A DNA stretch of 64,000 nt, from positions 1 through 64,000 of the forward strand of contig DF158884.1 of assembly GCA_000307305.1 (NCBI GenBank), in the 5' to 3' direction. Within the stretch, counting starts at the first letter, position 1; each line of letters opens with the position of its first letter. Both the position numbers and the translations under genes were made by a program. Under the pieces are notes generated by a model. The model was not told where the DNA came from. It was given only the letters and a program-made list of their open reading frames with translations, and ran no database searches. Origin of the DNA: Enterobacteriaceae bacterium B14. Lineage in GTDB: Bacteria > Pseudomonadota > Gammaproteobacteria > Enterobacterales > Enterobacteriaceae. Of this stretch, positions 17,356-29,117 are shown one piece after another.

Positions 17356-19638
17356 CTATTTCCCCACTCTAGGTGCCTTCGCCCGCCCTTTTTGAACGTT
17401 TGGCTTTGCTGCACCCTTCGGCGTAGGTTTCACCGTACTTTTTCCAGCACCCGCAGGTTTTGCATTCGGTTGGCGAGCAGGTTTCTGTCCCGCAGGTTTG
17501 CCGTATTTCGTTTCAGGATTACGCTGCTGTGTAATATCCGTATGTTTCGTCATCGCCGGACGTGCACGTTGAGAAGATCGGCGCGCCTCGCGCTGCTCTT
17601 CAAGCGTTGGTGAAGGCACCAAACACTCGCGGCGACCACCAATGAGATGTTTTAACCCCATCTCTTCCAATGCCGTTCTGATCATCGGCCAGTTTGCCGG
17701 ATCATGGTAGCGCAACAGAGCTTTATGCAAGCGACGCTGGCGATCCCCCTTCGGTACCACTACCTCTTCGCTCTTATAATCAACCTTCGAGAGCGGGTTC
17801 TTTCCGGTGTAGTACATCGTGGTGGAGTTCGCCAAAGGTGACGGATAGAAGTTCTGCACTTGATCGAGACGGAAGCGATTCTTTTTCAGCCACAGCGCCA
17901 AGTTCACCATATCCTCATCTTTCGTTCCTGGGTGAGCAGAGATGAAGTAAGGGATCAAATATTGCTCTTTGCCCGCCTGCTTAGAGTAGGTATCGAACAG
18001 CTCTTTAAAGCGCTGATAGCTGCCCATACCCGGTTTCATCATCTTAGAGAGTGGCCCCTCTTCCGTATGCTCCGGTGCAATTTTCAGATAACCACCGACA
18101 TGGTGGGTCGCCAACTCTTTAATATAGCGAGGATCTTCTACTGCCAGATCGTAACGCACACCAGAAGCAATCAGGATCTTCTTCACGCCATCAAGGTCGC
18201 GCGCCCGACGGTACAGCTTGATCGTCGGTTCATGGTTGGTATCCATATGCGGGCAGATATCAGGATAAACACAAGAGGCGCGGCGACAGGTCTGCTCTGC
18301 ACGCGGTGATTGGCAACGCAGCATATACATGTTGGCAGTCGGGCCGCCTAAGTCAGAAATAATGCCGGTAAACCCTGGGACTTTGTCGCGGATCTCTTCG
18401 ATCTCACGAATAATCGAATCTTCCGAACGGCTCTGGATAATACGCCCTTCATGCTCAGTGATAGAGCAGAACGAACAGCCGCCATAGCAGCCACGCATGA
18501 TATTGACTGAAAAACGGATCATGTCATACGCAGGAATACGGGATTTTCCATAGGAAGGATGCGGGATACGCTGGTATGGCAGGGCAAAAACACTGTCCAT
18601 CTCTTCCGTAGAAAGCGGGATAGCCGGTGGGTTGATCCAGACATAGCGATCACCATGTTTCTGCATCAGCGCTCTTGCGCAGCCGGGGTTAGTTTCATGA
18701 TGCAAAATACGTGACGTATGCGCGTACATCACCTTATCCCCTTTCACTTTGTCGTAGGAAGGCAGCAAAATGTAGCTCTTTTCCCACGGTTTCAGGCGCG
18801 GCGGCTGCACGGTAATCGGCTTGACCTCCGGCTCTGCTGGCATCGTTTCCCCTTCGGCACACGGCAAATCTTCGCCATAGGGATTAAGAATAGGTTCGAT
18901 ACGGCCTGGCTTATCAATACGGGTTGAATCCACCCCAGACCAACCCGGCAACGCTTCTTTGCGCATAATGGCGGTGTTGCGCACATCAAGAATGGTGTTA
19001 ATCGGTTCGCCAGCGGCGAGACGGTGTGCAATTTCAACCATTGGGCGTTCACCGTTACCGTATACCAGCATATCTGCCTTAGAATCCACCAGTACGGAGC
19101 GGCGAACGGTATCTGACCAGTAGTCATAGTGGGCGATGCGGCGCAGGCTCGCCTCAATGCCGCCGAGGATAACAGGGACATCGCTGTAGGCTTCTTTGCA
19201 ACGCTGGCTATATACCAACGTGGCACGATCTGGCCGCTTACCGCTCTCATTGTCTGGAGTATAAGCGTCATCGTGGCGCAATTTACGGTCAGCGGTATAA
19301 CGGTTGATCATCGAATCCATATTACCTGCCGTTACCCCATAAAACAGGTTCGGCTTACCCAAGCGCATGAAGTCATTTTTATTGGTCCAGTCCGGCTGGG
19401 CGACAATCCCTACTCGAAACCCTTGCGCTTCCAACATGCGCCCAACAATCGCCATCCCAAAGCTCGGGTGATCGACATAGGCATCCCCCGTAATCAGGAT
19501 AATATCGCAGCTATCCCAGCCTAATGTGTCCATCTCCTCGCGTGACATCGGCAAAAAAGGCGCAGTGCCATAGCACTCAGCCCAATAGGGCTTATAGGAG
19601 AAAAGATCGCGTTCCGGCTGAATCAGACTGGTACTCAT
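17356..19638 (-). CDS. ygiQ: YgiQ family radical SAM protein
   Basis: 760 aa from the ATG at 19638 ([14 protein letters not shown], the conserved family start); the longer frame to 19671 is not needed. The radical SAM cluster motif C-x3-C-x2-C is in [12 protein letters not shown] second Cys-rich stretch ([16 protein letters not shown]) and the C-terminal [11 protein letters not shown] and [12 protein letters not shown] segments match E. coli YgiQ over nearly its whole length. The basic, low-complexity tail after about residue 690 (K/A/P/G rich) is variable in the family. Biochemical function remains unknown. Confidence 0.96.
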   Translation of the reverse strand: MSTSLIQPERDLFSYKPYWAECYGTAPFLPMSREEMDTLGWDSCDIILITGDAYVDHPSFGMAIVGRMLEAQGFRVGIVAQPDWTNKNDFMRLGKPNLFYGVTAGNMDSMINRYTADRKLRHDDAYTPDNESGKRPDRATLVYSQRCKEAYSDVPVILGGIEASLRRIAHYDYWSDTVRRSVLVDSKADMLVYGNGERPMVEIAHRLAAGEPINTILDVRNTAIMRKEALPGWSGVDSTRIDKPGRIEPILNPYGEDLPCAEGETMPAEPEVKPITVQPPRLKPWEKSYILLPSYDKVKGDKVMYAHTSRILHHETNPGCARALMQKHGDRYVWINPPAIPLSTEEMDSVFALPYQRIPHPSYGKSRIPAYDMIRFSVNIMRGCYGGCSFCSITEHEGRIIQSRSEDSIIREIEEIRDKVPGFTGIISDLGGPTANMYMLRCQSPRAEQTCRRASCVYPDICPHMDTNHEPTIKLYRRARDLDGVKKILIASGVRYDLAVEDPRYIKELATHHVGGYLKIAPEHTEEGPLSKMMKPGMGSYQRFKELFDTYSKQAGKEQYLIPYFISAHPGTKDEDMVNLALWLKKNRFRLDQVQNFYPSPLANSTTMYYTGKNPLSKVDYKSEEVVVPKGDRQRRLHKALLRYHDPANWPMIRTALEEMGLKHLIGGRRECLVPSPTLEEQREARRSSQRARPAMTKHTDITQQRNPETKYGKPAGQKPARQPNAKPAGAGKSTVKPTPKGAAKPNVQKGRAKAPRVGK

Positions 19639-19839
19639 GACATTACTCGTTAACAGGTAAATTGGGCGCAAAATACGCAGGGGGTGGGATTATACGGATT
19701 TACCGCGCCATCAGCACGGAGAAAAAAGAGGCAGGAGATGAAAAAACGACAATCCCTATCAACCGAATAAGGGAGACAACAAGCCAGAGGATCCTCTCCG
19801 GCCCGTAGCCTAATGATATACCAGCGATTAATTCATAGC

Positions 19840-20700
19840 CTAAGCAACAAAGCCCCCTTCCAACATTCGTGCTTCTATCCACTGGCGTGCTTTGATAATT
19901 TCTAATACTGGCTCGTTCGCTTTCTCTGTCCACATTTCAATCAGAAACGCACCACGATAGTTAAGCGCTTCCAACGTTTTGAATACATTCACGAAATCAA
20001 CACAGCCTTCACCAAAAGGCACATCGCGGAACTGCCCCTGTGAGGTTTCCGTCACAGGATAGGTATCTTTTAGGTGGATGGCAGCAATGCGATCAATCCC
20101 CAGCTTTAACTCTCCAGTCACGTCATTCCCCCACGCGCTGAGGTTGCCCACATCGGGATACACCGTAAACCACGGTGATTCAATCAACGATTCCCAAGCC
20201 TTCCACTTCGTTATGGAATTCATGAACGAAGTATCCATAATTTCAACCGCCAACATCACTTGTGCCGCTGCTGCCTGCTCAACCGCCCATTGCAGCCCTT
20301 CAGTGAAATAACGTTGGGTCACTTCATCATGCTCTTCATAGTAAACGTCGTAACCGGCAAGCTGTATGGTGCGGATCCCCAAATCGCGGGCCAGTTGAAT
20401 AGCCTGAGACATGATTTCGCGGGCGCGTTCACGCACCACAGGATCTTTGCTGCCGAAAGGGAAACGACGATGAGCAGATAAGCACATAGAGGGGATCGCA
20501 ATACCGTTTTCGATCATAGAGGTAGCCAACTCAATACGCTGTGCCTTGCTCCACGTTAAACGGGACAAACGTTCGTCGGTTTCATCCAGCGACATCTCCA
20601 CAAAATCAAACCCACAGCTCTTCGCTAATGCCAATCTCTCTGGCCAGCTTAAGGTTTTCGGCAGTGCTTTTTCATAGATACCTAGAGGATGTTTTCTCAC
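19840..20700 (-). CDS. sgbU: L-ribulose-5-phosphate / L-xylulose-5-phosphate 3-epimerase (SgbU/UlaE)
   Basis: 286-aa TIM-barrel epimerase interconverting L-xylulose-5-P and L-ribulose-5-P in L-ascorbate / 3-keto-L-gulonate breakdown. Matches the UlaE/SgbU/SgaU family: KHPLGIYEKALP, the metal-ligand segments AVEIMDTSFMN, YPDVGNLSAWG, AIHLKDT and FLIEMWTE. The last gene of the operon here. It starts where sgbH ends (shared base at 20700), so it is translationally coupled. No L-ribulose-5-P 4-epimerase (sgbE/yiaS) follows. Confidence 0.94.
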   Translation of the reverse strand: MRKHPLGIYEKALPKTLSWPERLALAKSCGFDFVEMSLDETDERLSRLTWSKAQRIELATSMIENGIAIPSMCLSAHRRFPFGSKDPVVRERAREIMSQAIQLARDLGIRTIQLAGYDVYYEEHDEVTQRYFTEGLQWAVEQAAAAQVMLAVEIMDTSFMNSITKWKAWESLIESPWFTVYPDVGNLSAWGNDVTGELKLGIDRIAAIHLKDTYPVTETSQGQFRDVPFGEGCVDFVNVFKTLEALNYRGAFLIEMWTEKANEPVLEIIKARQWIEARMLEGGFVA

Positions 20701-21356
20701 TATTTATTCCCCCAAATAGCACTGATCTGCTGGTGGAAGGCTTCCGCGATACGAGCAGGTTCAGCAGCATCAGAGAGTGCACGCCCAGCAATAAACGCAT
20801 GGACGGGTATATCTTTGAAGAGATGTAAATCAGCAGGAGTAATACCGCCAGTAACAGACAGTGCTATTCCCAACTCTGCCAATGCTGCCATATTATTGAG
20901 GTCTTCTTTGCTCCAACTCTGCCCGCTGGCCTGCGCATCACGGCCTCGATGATAGATAGCCTGTTTTACACCAATATCGCGCCATGCTCTGGCATCCTCT
21001 AACGTCCAGCGACCAAACAACTCAATTTGCACTTCACCTTGGTATTTCTGTGCGACGCTATGCGCCTTAGCAACCGTTGCGATAGGTGCAGCGCAGATCA
21101 CCGTCATCCAGTTTGCCCCTGCACCAAAAGCTTGTTCTGCCAGCGTCTCTCCGGCATCTGCCACCTTCAAATCGGCAACCAATGTATGATTTGGGCACAC
21201 CTTGCGCAGTGTGCGCACTGCGTTTAGCCCCTCAGAAATACAGAGGATCGTCCCTGCCTCGATAATATCGACGCTCTCTTTTAGCGCCTCAACACTCAAC
21301 AGTGCCGCATTTAACTCTGTGTGATCCAGTGCCAATTGAAGCAAAGGTCTGCTCAT
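20700..21356 (-). CDS. sgbH: 3-keto-L-gulonate-6-phosphate decarboxylase
   Basis: 218-aa orotidine-5'-phosphate decarboxylase-like barrel that converts 3-keto-L-gulonate-6-P to L-xylulose-5-P and CO2. Family motifs: LQLALDHTELNAAL, LVADLKVADAGETLAEQAF (catalytic Lys/Asp), ELFGRWTLEDARAWRD, SVTGGITPADL and FIAGRALSDA. The length is close to E. coli SgbH/UlaD. It lies between lyxK (15 bp upstream) and sgbU (overlapping). Confidence 0.95.
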   Translation of the reverse strand: MSRPLLQLALDHTELNAALLSVEALKESVDIIEAGTILCISEGLNAVRTLRKVCPNHTLVADLKVADAGETLAEQAFGAGANWMTVICAAPIATVAKAHSVAQKYQGEVQIELFGRWTLEDARAWRDIGVKQAIYHRGRDAQASGQSWSKEDLNNMAALAELGIALSVTGGITPADLHLFKDIPVHAFIAGRALSDAAEPARIAEAFHQQISAIWGNK

Positions 21357-21370
21357 AATAAATCACCTCT

Positions 21371-22873
21371 TTAAAGTGCATCGGTGGAAAGCGCTGCGCA
21401 GCGGTCTTGAAAACCGCTGAGGGCTTCCACCAGAAATTGATACTTTTGGAACTTACTTTGATAAGCAGCCTGAGCTTGTCGGTCTGGCTGAATAACGACC
21501 GTACTGGGCTGAAGATGAATTTGTGCCTCGGCAAAGCTATCGTAGATCCCGCCCCCCACCAGCGCAGCGAGTGCTGCACCTAAGCACCCCGTCTCTTCCA
21601 CTGGTGAAAGCTCAACGGGTAGCCCGCTGATATCCGCTAACATCTGCATCCACACCTTTGATTGCGTCGGCCCACCAGTGACTTTTAGTGAAGTAACATG
21701 AGAGAAACGTTCTCGCATACGGTTCAAATGCACCATGTGGCTAAACACGACCCCTTCATAGACAGCCTGTAGTAAATGGGCTTTTTGGTGGAGTGATTGC
21801 AGTCCATAAAACCCTGCCGTCATCCCCAACCCTGCATTGCTGCCATATAAAAAAGGAATAAACAGCACATCGCTGCCCGCTTTGGGTAGGCTCTCGATAG
21901 CATCATTAATCTCTTCGTAGCTAATATCGCCCCACTGTTTAGTCACCCACTCTAAATTGGCAGAAGAGGTTGGGCTGGCTTCATGCACAAGGTATTGGCC
22001 TGCATCGGCATAGCGGCCGTAGACGTAAGGGTGTTTCTCATTATCCAAAAGCTGACTTGCCAAACCGCTCGTCACGGCCCACGTCCCCATCACGGCATTT
22101 AGCGTATTTTCATCTTGGATCCCCGCGCACAGCGCAGTAGAAACCACATCAAACAACCCACCCACAACGGGTGTTCCTGCGGCTAATCCAGTCAGTTTCG
22201 CTACCTGTTCAGTCACTGAACCACATACATCGGCCGAGCCAACAATAGGTGGTAACGCATCCATAACTTCTTCAATACCGAGACGCGCAGCCAATGCCGA
22301 TTCATATTTTCCGGTAGCCATGCAATAGAGGTTGGATTCAGAAATATTGGTCTCTTCACAGCCACGCTGCCCTGTCAGGCAAAAACGCAGATAATCGTGA
22401 GCCATCATCACAGAGCCTATCTGCTGATAACGCTCTGGTTCATGCTGCTTCACCCAGCGCAGTAGCGATACAGGGTGCCCTGTCCAGAGGGTTTGGCGCG
22501 TATAGGGATAAAGCCATTCGGGCAACTTATCCCGCTGCCACGCCAGAACGATATCCATCGCCCGCCGATCGGATGAGAGGATCGCGCGGCCAAGGGGTTG
22601 ATTCTGTTTATCCAGCAAAAATAAGCCCTTACCCTGAGCAGAAATGCCGATCCCCTTAACCTGCTCGCCGCGTACTGAATGCTGCTGTAACACGCTAGCT
22701 ATTGTTTCAACACAGGCCGACCAGAGCTGATCCATATCCCTTTCTGCCCAGCCGGGGCACACACTGATGACAGGCAGAGGCTGGCGGCTGATACCGTATT
22801 CCCGTCCTTTGCTGTCATACAATCCCGCTTTTAGAAAGGTGCCGCCACAGTCGATACCGAGCCAATATTCCAT
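21371..22873 (-). CDS. lyxK: L-xylulose / 3-keto-L-gulonate kinase LyxK
   Basis: 500-aa FGGY-family carbohydrate kinase nearly collinear with E. coli LyxK (498 aa). N-terminal phosphate-binding strand WLGIDCGGTFLKAGLYD, the GKGLFLLDK and RQTLWTGHPVSLLRW substrate-domain segments, and the C-terminal VTGGPTQSKVWMQMLADISG nucleotide-binding motif are visible. In this operon it would phosphorylate 3-keto-L-gulonate (or L-xylulose). This is the yiaP position of the Klebsiella operon. Confidence 0.95.
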   Translation of the reverse strand: MEYWLGIDCGGTFLKAGLYDSKGREYGISRQPLPVISVCPGWAERDMDQLWSACVETIASVLQQHSVRGEQVKGIGISAQGKGLFLLDKQNQPLGRAILSSDRRAMDIVLAWQRDKLPEWLYPYTRQTLWTGHPVSLLRWVKQHEPERYQQIGSVMMAHDYLRFCLTGQRGCEETNISESNLYCMATGKYESALAARLGIEEVMDALPPIVGSADVCGSVTEQVAKLTGLAAGTPVVGGLFDVVSTALCAGIQDENTLNAVMGTWAVTSGLASQLLDNEKHPYVYGRYADAGQYLVHEASPTSSANLEWVTKQWGDISYEEINDAIESLPKAGSDVLFIPFLYGSNAGLGMTAGFYGLQSLHQKAHLLQAVYEGVVFSHMVHLNRMRERFSHVTSLKVTGGPTQSKVWMQMLADISGLPVELSPVEETGCLGAALAALVGGGIYDSFAEAQIHLQPSTVVIQPDRQAQAAYQSKFQKYQFLVEALSGFQDRCAALSTDAL

Positions 22874-22981
22874 GCTGATTACCTTTTATATGCCGTTTAG
22901 TGCAGTGTTGTTTACGTGCTGTACATCTACATCTTATCTACCCCCGCCATGCTTGGCGCATGACGGAGATATCCAATCTAT

Positions 22982-24322
22982 TCACGCTGCGCTTTGCTTC
23001 TTATCTAATGGCGCTAAGGGTTCCAATGGCTGATCAACGCCCTTTGTTACTTGATCGCACTTACTCGGCAACATCAGTGCCAGCACCGCAGCTATAGCCA
23101 GAGACACCGCCAAGCTATATACGCCAGCGTCTTTGCTGTAGTTCGTAATCAAAACACCCACGGCGTAAGGGCCGCAGAAACCACCGAGGTTGCCCAAAGC
23201 GTTAATTACACCTCGTGCACCACCCGCCATCTCTGCACTAAATAACTTGGCTGGAATCGTCCAGAAGACACCGGCGGCAGATTGTAGAAACACACCGCAG
23301 CCCACCAACATGGCGTAGGAAAGCCAAATGTTCTCTTTAAACACCACAGACAGGAACATACACAGGGCAAACCCGATCAACGGCAAACAGACAAACAACT
23401 TACGTTTACCCGTGCGATCGGAGAGCGTAGAGAAGAGGAACATGCCAAACATCGCCCCCACGAAAGGCAGAATGGCTAACACCCCGACTTCCTTCATGCC
23501 TGTATGAGTGAGCTCTTTTAGAATGGTCGGCAACCACAGCGTGTAGCCGTAAATTCCCGTTTGATAGAAGAAATTCAACGTGATCAACTGCCACATAGTA
23601 CGATTGGAGAGCACCGCTTTTAACGATGCATTGACCACTTCTTTACCCTCTATTGCCTGTTGCTCTATCTGTAATTCAGACAAGATCCAGTTTTTTTCAC
23701 GCTCGGAGATCCAGCGCGCCTCCTGCGGTCTATCGCTGATGGTAAAGACCCATAGCAACAGCACAGCGAAAGAGAGCAGACCTTCAACAATGAATAACCA
23801 GCGCCAGTCGAGGGCTGAAATCAACCAACCGGATAAAGGCGCGGTAATAATGCCCGCAATAGGTACGAACATAATGACAATGGCATTCGCCCGCCCACGC
23901 TCTTTGTCTGGAAACCAGTTGCTGACCATCGTCAGAACAACAGGAAGCATTCCCCCTTCGGCAACACCGAGTGAGAAACGTAAAAACAAAAGTTGGTAGT
24001 GATTCGTGACAAAACCCGTCAAAACAGAAATCACGGCCCAAGCAACCAGCGACCAGCCGATAAATTTCTTACCGCTGCCATGTACAGCAATTTTTCCGCC
24101 AGGTACTTGCAGAAAGAGGTAACCAATAAAAAAGATACCGCCAGCGAGCCCCGCCATAGAGGCGGTAATACCTAACTCCTCATCCATACCGCCGGGCATC
24201 GCAAAAGCAATATTCACCCGGTCCATATAAGAAATAATACAAGTAATAAGAATAGGTGGAATTATCCTCAACCAACGTTGCTGAGGGATACTATTATTTT
24301 GTAGGGTAGAGTTATTATTCAT
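22982..24322 (-). CDS. yiaX2: MFS sugar-acid transporter (YiaX2-like, ACS family)
   Basis: 446-aa major facilitator with about 12 transmembrane helices. Signature segments SYMDRVNIAFAMPGG and GVAEGGMLPVVLTMVSNWFPDKERGRANA are typical of the anion:cation symporter (hexuronate/galactarate) family. Its place between the DUF4862 gene and lyxK matches yiaX2 of the Klebsiella yiaKL-X1-X2-PQRS ascorbate operon, where it replaces the E. coli TRAP transporter YiaMNO. The exact substrate is inferred (2,3-diketogulonate or a related ascorbate product). Confidence 0.85.
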   Translation of the reverse strand: MNNNSTLQNNSIPQQRWLRIIPPILITCIISYMDRVNIAFAMPGGMDEELGITASMAGLAGGIFFIGYLFLQVPGGKIAVHGSGKKFIGWSLVAWAVISVLTGFVTNHYQLLFLRFSLGVAEGGMLPVVLTMVSNWFPDKERGRANAIVIMFVPIAGIITAPLSGWLISALDWRWLFIVEGLLSFAVLLLWVFTISDRPQEARWISEREKNWILSELQIEQQAIEGKEVVNASLKAVLSNRTMWQLITLNFFYQTGIYGYTLWLPTILKELTHTGMKEVGVLAILPFVGAMFGMFLFSTLSDRTGKRKLFVCLPLIGFALCMFLSVVFKENIWLSYAMLVGCGVFLQSAAGVFWTIPAKLFSAEMAGGARGVINALGNLGGFCGPYAVGVLITNYSKDAGVYSLAVSLAIAAVLALMLPSKCDQVTKGVDQPLEPLAPLDKKQSAA

Positions 24323-24356
24323 TTATTTCACGCCTTAATGATTATTATTAATATGC

Positions 24357-24373
24357 CACGCCAATTTGGCGTG
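24357..24373. repeat. Hairpin CACGCCAA-T-TTGGCGTG upstream of the MFS gene
   Basis: Perfect 8-bp arms in the 274-bp spacer before the MFS start. The spacer is otherwise AT-rich. It could modulate expression within the operon or allow processing; function unknown. Confidence 0.4.
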
Positions 24374-24596
24374 CACAGACGCTTCTCTCTAAATAAAGAG
24401 AGCTTCCATTTTAAGTGAATAAACCAATTAACAATATTTACCGAAATTTAAATTAACCATGCTCTGATTGGCATTTACACTGCAATTTAAACGGTTAAAC
24501 ATCTATTTTAGTGGCGACAGTCATTTATCGTTATTTCAATTTAATAAATTCACCACCTATTATTTTAGTGATTATTAAACTATTTATTTAGTATGC

Positions 24597-25577
24597 CTAT
24601 TTGCTATTTCCACTTGCTAATAGCAAAGCCTGAATACCATCGTCAATAATGGATATTCGGTGGGTGACATCTGCCTGAGCATCAATTTCAAGTAATTTAA
24701 TACCGGCAAAACTCAACGCATTTAAAGGTGCTTGACGGAAAATATCTGCGGCGGCATCAACGGTCATTAACGACTCTTTACATGCAACTTTTGCCCCAGA
24801 GAACGGAGCAAAAGGCGCATGAAGATCCTGCCACTCGCCATAAGCACCATCCGGTGTGGTGCCGGAGAACATCACAGCCTTTAACAATCCCGCTTGTTGC
24901 GCTTCTTTAACGTGAGCCAGAGGCAGGCTTGTTGTGTGATTTTCCAATACTGAGCGCGCCCAGTTAATACACAGGCCGACAGAAGCCTCGTGTTGCTGGT
25001 TAATCATTGTTAATGCATTAATTTCATTTTGTAACGGCAGGAAACCTTTGCGGGGTGCGATGCCCTCAAACGAATCACAGTGTTCAAGGATAAGCTCGCA
25101 GGGCCAATCCCAGCGGAGAATCTCCTGCAAAGCGTCCTGAAAACAGGCCTCAGCGACAGCCACATTGCGTGTCCCCGCTAGAGGTGCCGCCTGCATCTCT
25201 AAGGCAATGACCTTTTGCCATCCAAAACGATCGTTAGTGCGCTGAATGCGTTCGAATAGGTGCCGATAGTAGGCAAGGCAAGCGTCTCTTTGTACCTTAT
25301 CTTCTGATGCTAGACCAAACCCACTCTCAGTGCCGCGACGGCGCATAGTTTCCATCACCGCGGTCACCACGATATCCCACTCATCTGGCAGATGAGTAAA
25401 CAGGAAATCATCACCGTAGGGATGCAAATTTTCGAGGCATGGCTGCTCGATACCGCGAATATGAGGGATATCGGCTAACCGACGTAAAAAGTCTACCTCC
25501 ATCGCTTCATCACGTTGATGAAACGAGGGTGCGCAAGGGTATGCGCCGACAATAAATCCCGTGTGTTTGTTCGACAT
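24597..25577 (-). CDS. yiaX1: DUF4862 family protein (YiaX1-like), probable TIM-barrel enzyme
   Basis: 326-aa protein that I recognise as the DUF4862 family. Start at the ATG at 25577 with GGAGGTC upstream. Visible patterns are GAYPCAPS at the N-terminus, GIEQPCLENLHPYGDD, ELILEHCDSFEGIAPRKGF and VGLCINWARSVLE. The strand-end acidic and His residues suggest a metal-dependent xylose-isomerase-like barrel. The gene order (after yiaL, before the transporter) matches yiaX1 of Klebsiella, an uncharacterised member of the ascorbate operon. Confidence 0.72.
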   Translation of the reverse strand: MSNKHTGFIVGAYPCAPSFHQRDEAMEVDFLRRLADIPHIRGIEQPCLENLHPYGDDFLFTHLPDEWDIVVTAVMETMRRRGTESGFGLASEDKVQRDACLAYYRHLFERIQRTNDRFGWQKVIALEMQAAPLAGTRNVAVAEACFQDALQEILRWDWPCELILEHCDSFEGIAPRKGFLPLQNEINALTMINQQHEASVGLCINWARSVLENHTTSLPLAHVKEAQQAGLLKAVMFSGTTPDGAYGEWQDLHAPFAPFSGAKVACKESLMTVDAAADIFRQAPLNALSFAGIKLLEIDAQADVTHRISIIDDGIQALLLASGNSK

Positions 25578-25594
25578 ATTGTTTGACCTCCGTG

Positions 25595-25614
25595 CATTTG
25601 CCCTGCGGCAAATG
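25595..25614. repeat. Palindromic hairpin CATTTGCC-CTGC-GGCAAATG
   Basis: Perfect 8-bp stem, 4-nt loop, in the intercistronic gap between yiaL and the DUF4862 gene. Near-identical to the palindrome at 772-791, which suggests a dispersed short palindrome. Here it may act as an mRNA processing or stability element. Confidence 0.5.
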
Positions 25615-25661
25615 GCTCTTGGTGTATATCCTTCAACTTAGAACGCCCCTTTCAGGGCCAC

Positions 25662-27139
<1,478 letters not shown>

Positions 27140-27195
27140 TTACTCTCTCCAAAATTTGGTTAGCGATGCATTTGCGCTTATATTTTAGACTTTAA

Positions 27196-27212
27196 ATTTC
27201 ATAATACGAAAT
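27196..27212. promoter_or_regulatory. Near-palindrome ATTTCATAATACGAAAT, candidate YiaJ operator
   Basis: 17-bp dyad with ATTTC/GAAAT arms in the 367-bp region between dlgD and yiaJ, close to the dlgD start. IclR-family repressors bind such short AT-rich dyads. The rest of the region (27213-27506) is AT-rich promoter DNA with nothing else I can name. Confidence 0.45.
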
Positions 27213-27506
27213 GTGATTTCAAAAATCATACATGCCGCTTTATAACAAGTCAAAGCACCACATGTTTTAAAAGATTTTTAAAATCAATGAATTAACAAAT
27301 TAATTTCAAGATCGTGATATGGAACACACTTTAGACGAAGGAGGAAAGAGTAGAGATGACATCTGGCTTAAAAGAGAGATTATTTAATGTGTTAGAAGAA
27401 TGCGTAGCGAGAAAATAAGGTAAAAGCGAACTCTTGCTTCGCCCTTCAGTTATCTTTGCGTTAACATCATTTCATTAACCAAACACCATAGAAATGATGG
27501 GAATAC

Positions 27507-28307
27507 ATGAAAGAAATCGAATCGGCTAAAGAAAAGCCCATGGGCAGCCAGAGCCTGTTTCGCGGGCTTCAGTTAATAGAGCTTCTCAGTAATTATCCCA
27601 ACGGCTGCCCACTCGCTCATCTTGCTGAGTTAGCCAAAATGAATAAAAGCACCGTGCATCGTCTCTTACAGGGGCTACAAACCTGCGGCTATGTCACAAC
27701 CGCTCCGGCTGCTGGAAGCTATCGTCTCACCACCAAATTTATTGCTATCGGGCATAAATCGCTATCGTCGCTGAATGTGCTGCATGTGGCTGCGCCACAC
27801 CTTGAAACACTAAACCTTATCACCGGAGAAACCGTTAATTTCTCTAGCAGGGAAGATGACCACGCCATTCTGATTTACAAACTTGAACCGACAACAGGCA
27901 TGATGCGCACCCGAGCCTATATTGGCCAGCATATGCCGCTTTACTGCTCGGCGATGGGTAAGATTTACATGGCATTTGGTCATCAGGAGTACATTAAGCA
28001 GTACTGGGAGAACCACCAGAACGATATCCAGCAGCTGACGCAGAACACCATCACCGATATTCAGCAGATGTATCAAGAGCTAGAGCAGATCCGCACGACG
28101 AATATGGCAATGGACAGAGAAGAGAATGAGCTAGGCGTTTCCTGCGTCGCCGTTCCAGTATTCGATATCTATCAGCGCGTCAGCAATGCCGTCTCTATTT
28201 CCCTGTCTACCGCCAAACTGAACCAGATCGGGCAAGAGTATTTGATCGAAAAAGTGAAAGAGACAGCAAAGGCAATTTCTTTGGAATTGGGGACACCTGC
28301 GGAGTAG
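27507..28307 (+). CDS. yiaJ: IclR-family repressor YiaJ
   Basis: 266 aa (E. coli YiaJ 282 aa). N-terminal winged HTH: GLQLIELLSNYPNGCPLAHLAELAKMNKSTVHRLLQGL. The C-terminal IclR effector domain includes MRTRAYIGQHMPLYCSAMGKIYMAF and the end motif VSCVAVPVFD. YiaJ represses the yia diketogulonate operon, and the divergent placement next to dlgD supports this here. Confidence 0.92.
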   Translation: MKEIESAKEKPMGSQSLFRGLQLIELLSNYPNGCPLAHLAELAKMNKSTVHRLLQGLQTCGYVTTAPAAGSYRLTTKFIAIGHKSLSSLNVLHVAAPHLETLNLITGETVNFSSREDDHAILIYKLEPTTGMMRTRAYIGQHMPLYCSAMGKIYMAFGHQEYIKQYWENHQNDIQQLTQNTITDIQQMYQELEQIRTTNMAMDREENELGVSCVAVPVFDIYQRVSNAVSISLSTAKLNQIGQEYLIEKVKETAKAISLELGTPAE

Positions 28308-28355
28308 TAGGGTTATTGCTTTAGAGTAAGGATTCAGAGCATAAGGAGATGCCAA

Positions 28356-29102
28356 GTGAGTGAAAGAATAGATGAAGCCTATGAACTTAAACGGTTAGCA
28401 ACTGAGCTTGCACATAAGTACTTAAAAGATCACAGAACAAGATATGAGTTTCTATACAACATTGATTCATTTATAAACAGTGTCTATACAAGCACCGCAT
28501 TTGAAGAAATTGATGATGATGTCGCTCGAGTAGTCATGAATCAAGAGCTTGATTTCCTAAAAAGACAACGACAGTTATTAATTCTAAATGATGTTGTGCA
28601 ATATAGTATTTTGGTGCAAGTTGATAAAATGGCTCAGCTCGCACAATATCAAAAAAATAAAGAAAACCTTAAATTATTATTAGCAGGAACAGGGCTAGTT
28701 GGTGGTTCTGGGCAAGTAATTGCTGGTGTAGGTCTTTCTGCAACACCATTTGGCGCACCTCTTATTGCCCATGGTATAAATAATATAGTTGAAAATGGGT
28801 ATTATGTAATATATAGAAAAGATATCGTTGGACCAATTAGGCATACATACCGTTTTGTTGCCCATAGTCTTGGGATAAAAAACAGTGATCAAGTTGGCGA
28901 TTATGCTTATGCTACTATAGATGTGGCTTTATCTGTTAATGGGCTAACAAGATATGTATTAAAACCTGAAGCATGGCGCTTATTTAATTACATCAATACG
29001 GATTATATAAGAGCATGGAAACGTACAGGTGTTACAAGCTTTATGCTTGAATTTACTAATGATGCTTCAACAATTATTAATACTTACAACAACTATAATT
29101 AA
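28356..29102 (+). CDS. DUF4225 domain protein, candidate secreted effector
   Basis: 248-aa protein starting at GTG 28356 (AAGGAG upstream). An N-terminal helical part (to about residue 105) is followed by a glycine-rich hydrophobic segment (GTGLVGGSGQVIAGVGL, then GAPLIAHGINNIVENG) typical of DUF4225 proteins, and a C-terminal part of unknown fold. AT-rich composition unlike yiaJ next to it suggests transfer. Immediately followed by a small membrane protein and a decayed second copy of it, and then an hcp gene. I infer a type VI-type toxin with membrane immunity proteins, but no toxin activity is shown by the sequence. Confidence 0.6.
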   Translation: MSERIDEAYELKRLATELAHKYLKDHRTRYEFLYNIDSFINSVYTSTAFEEIDDDVARVVMNQELDFLKRQRQLLILNDVVQYSILVQVDKMAQLAQYQKNKENLKLLLAGTGLVGGSGQVIAGVGLSATPFGAPLIAHGINNIVENGYYVIYRKDIVGPIRHTYRFVAHSLGIKNSDQVGDYAYATIDVALSVNGLTRYVLKPEAWRLFNYINTDYIRAWKRTGVTSFMLEFTNDASTIINTYNNYN

Positions 29103-29117
29103 CTTAAGGGTTGATAA

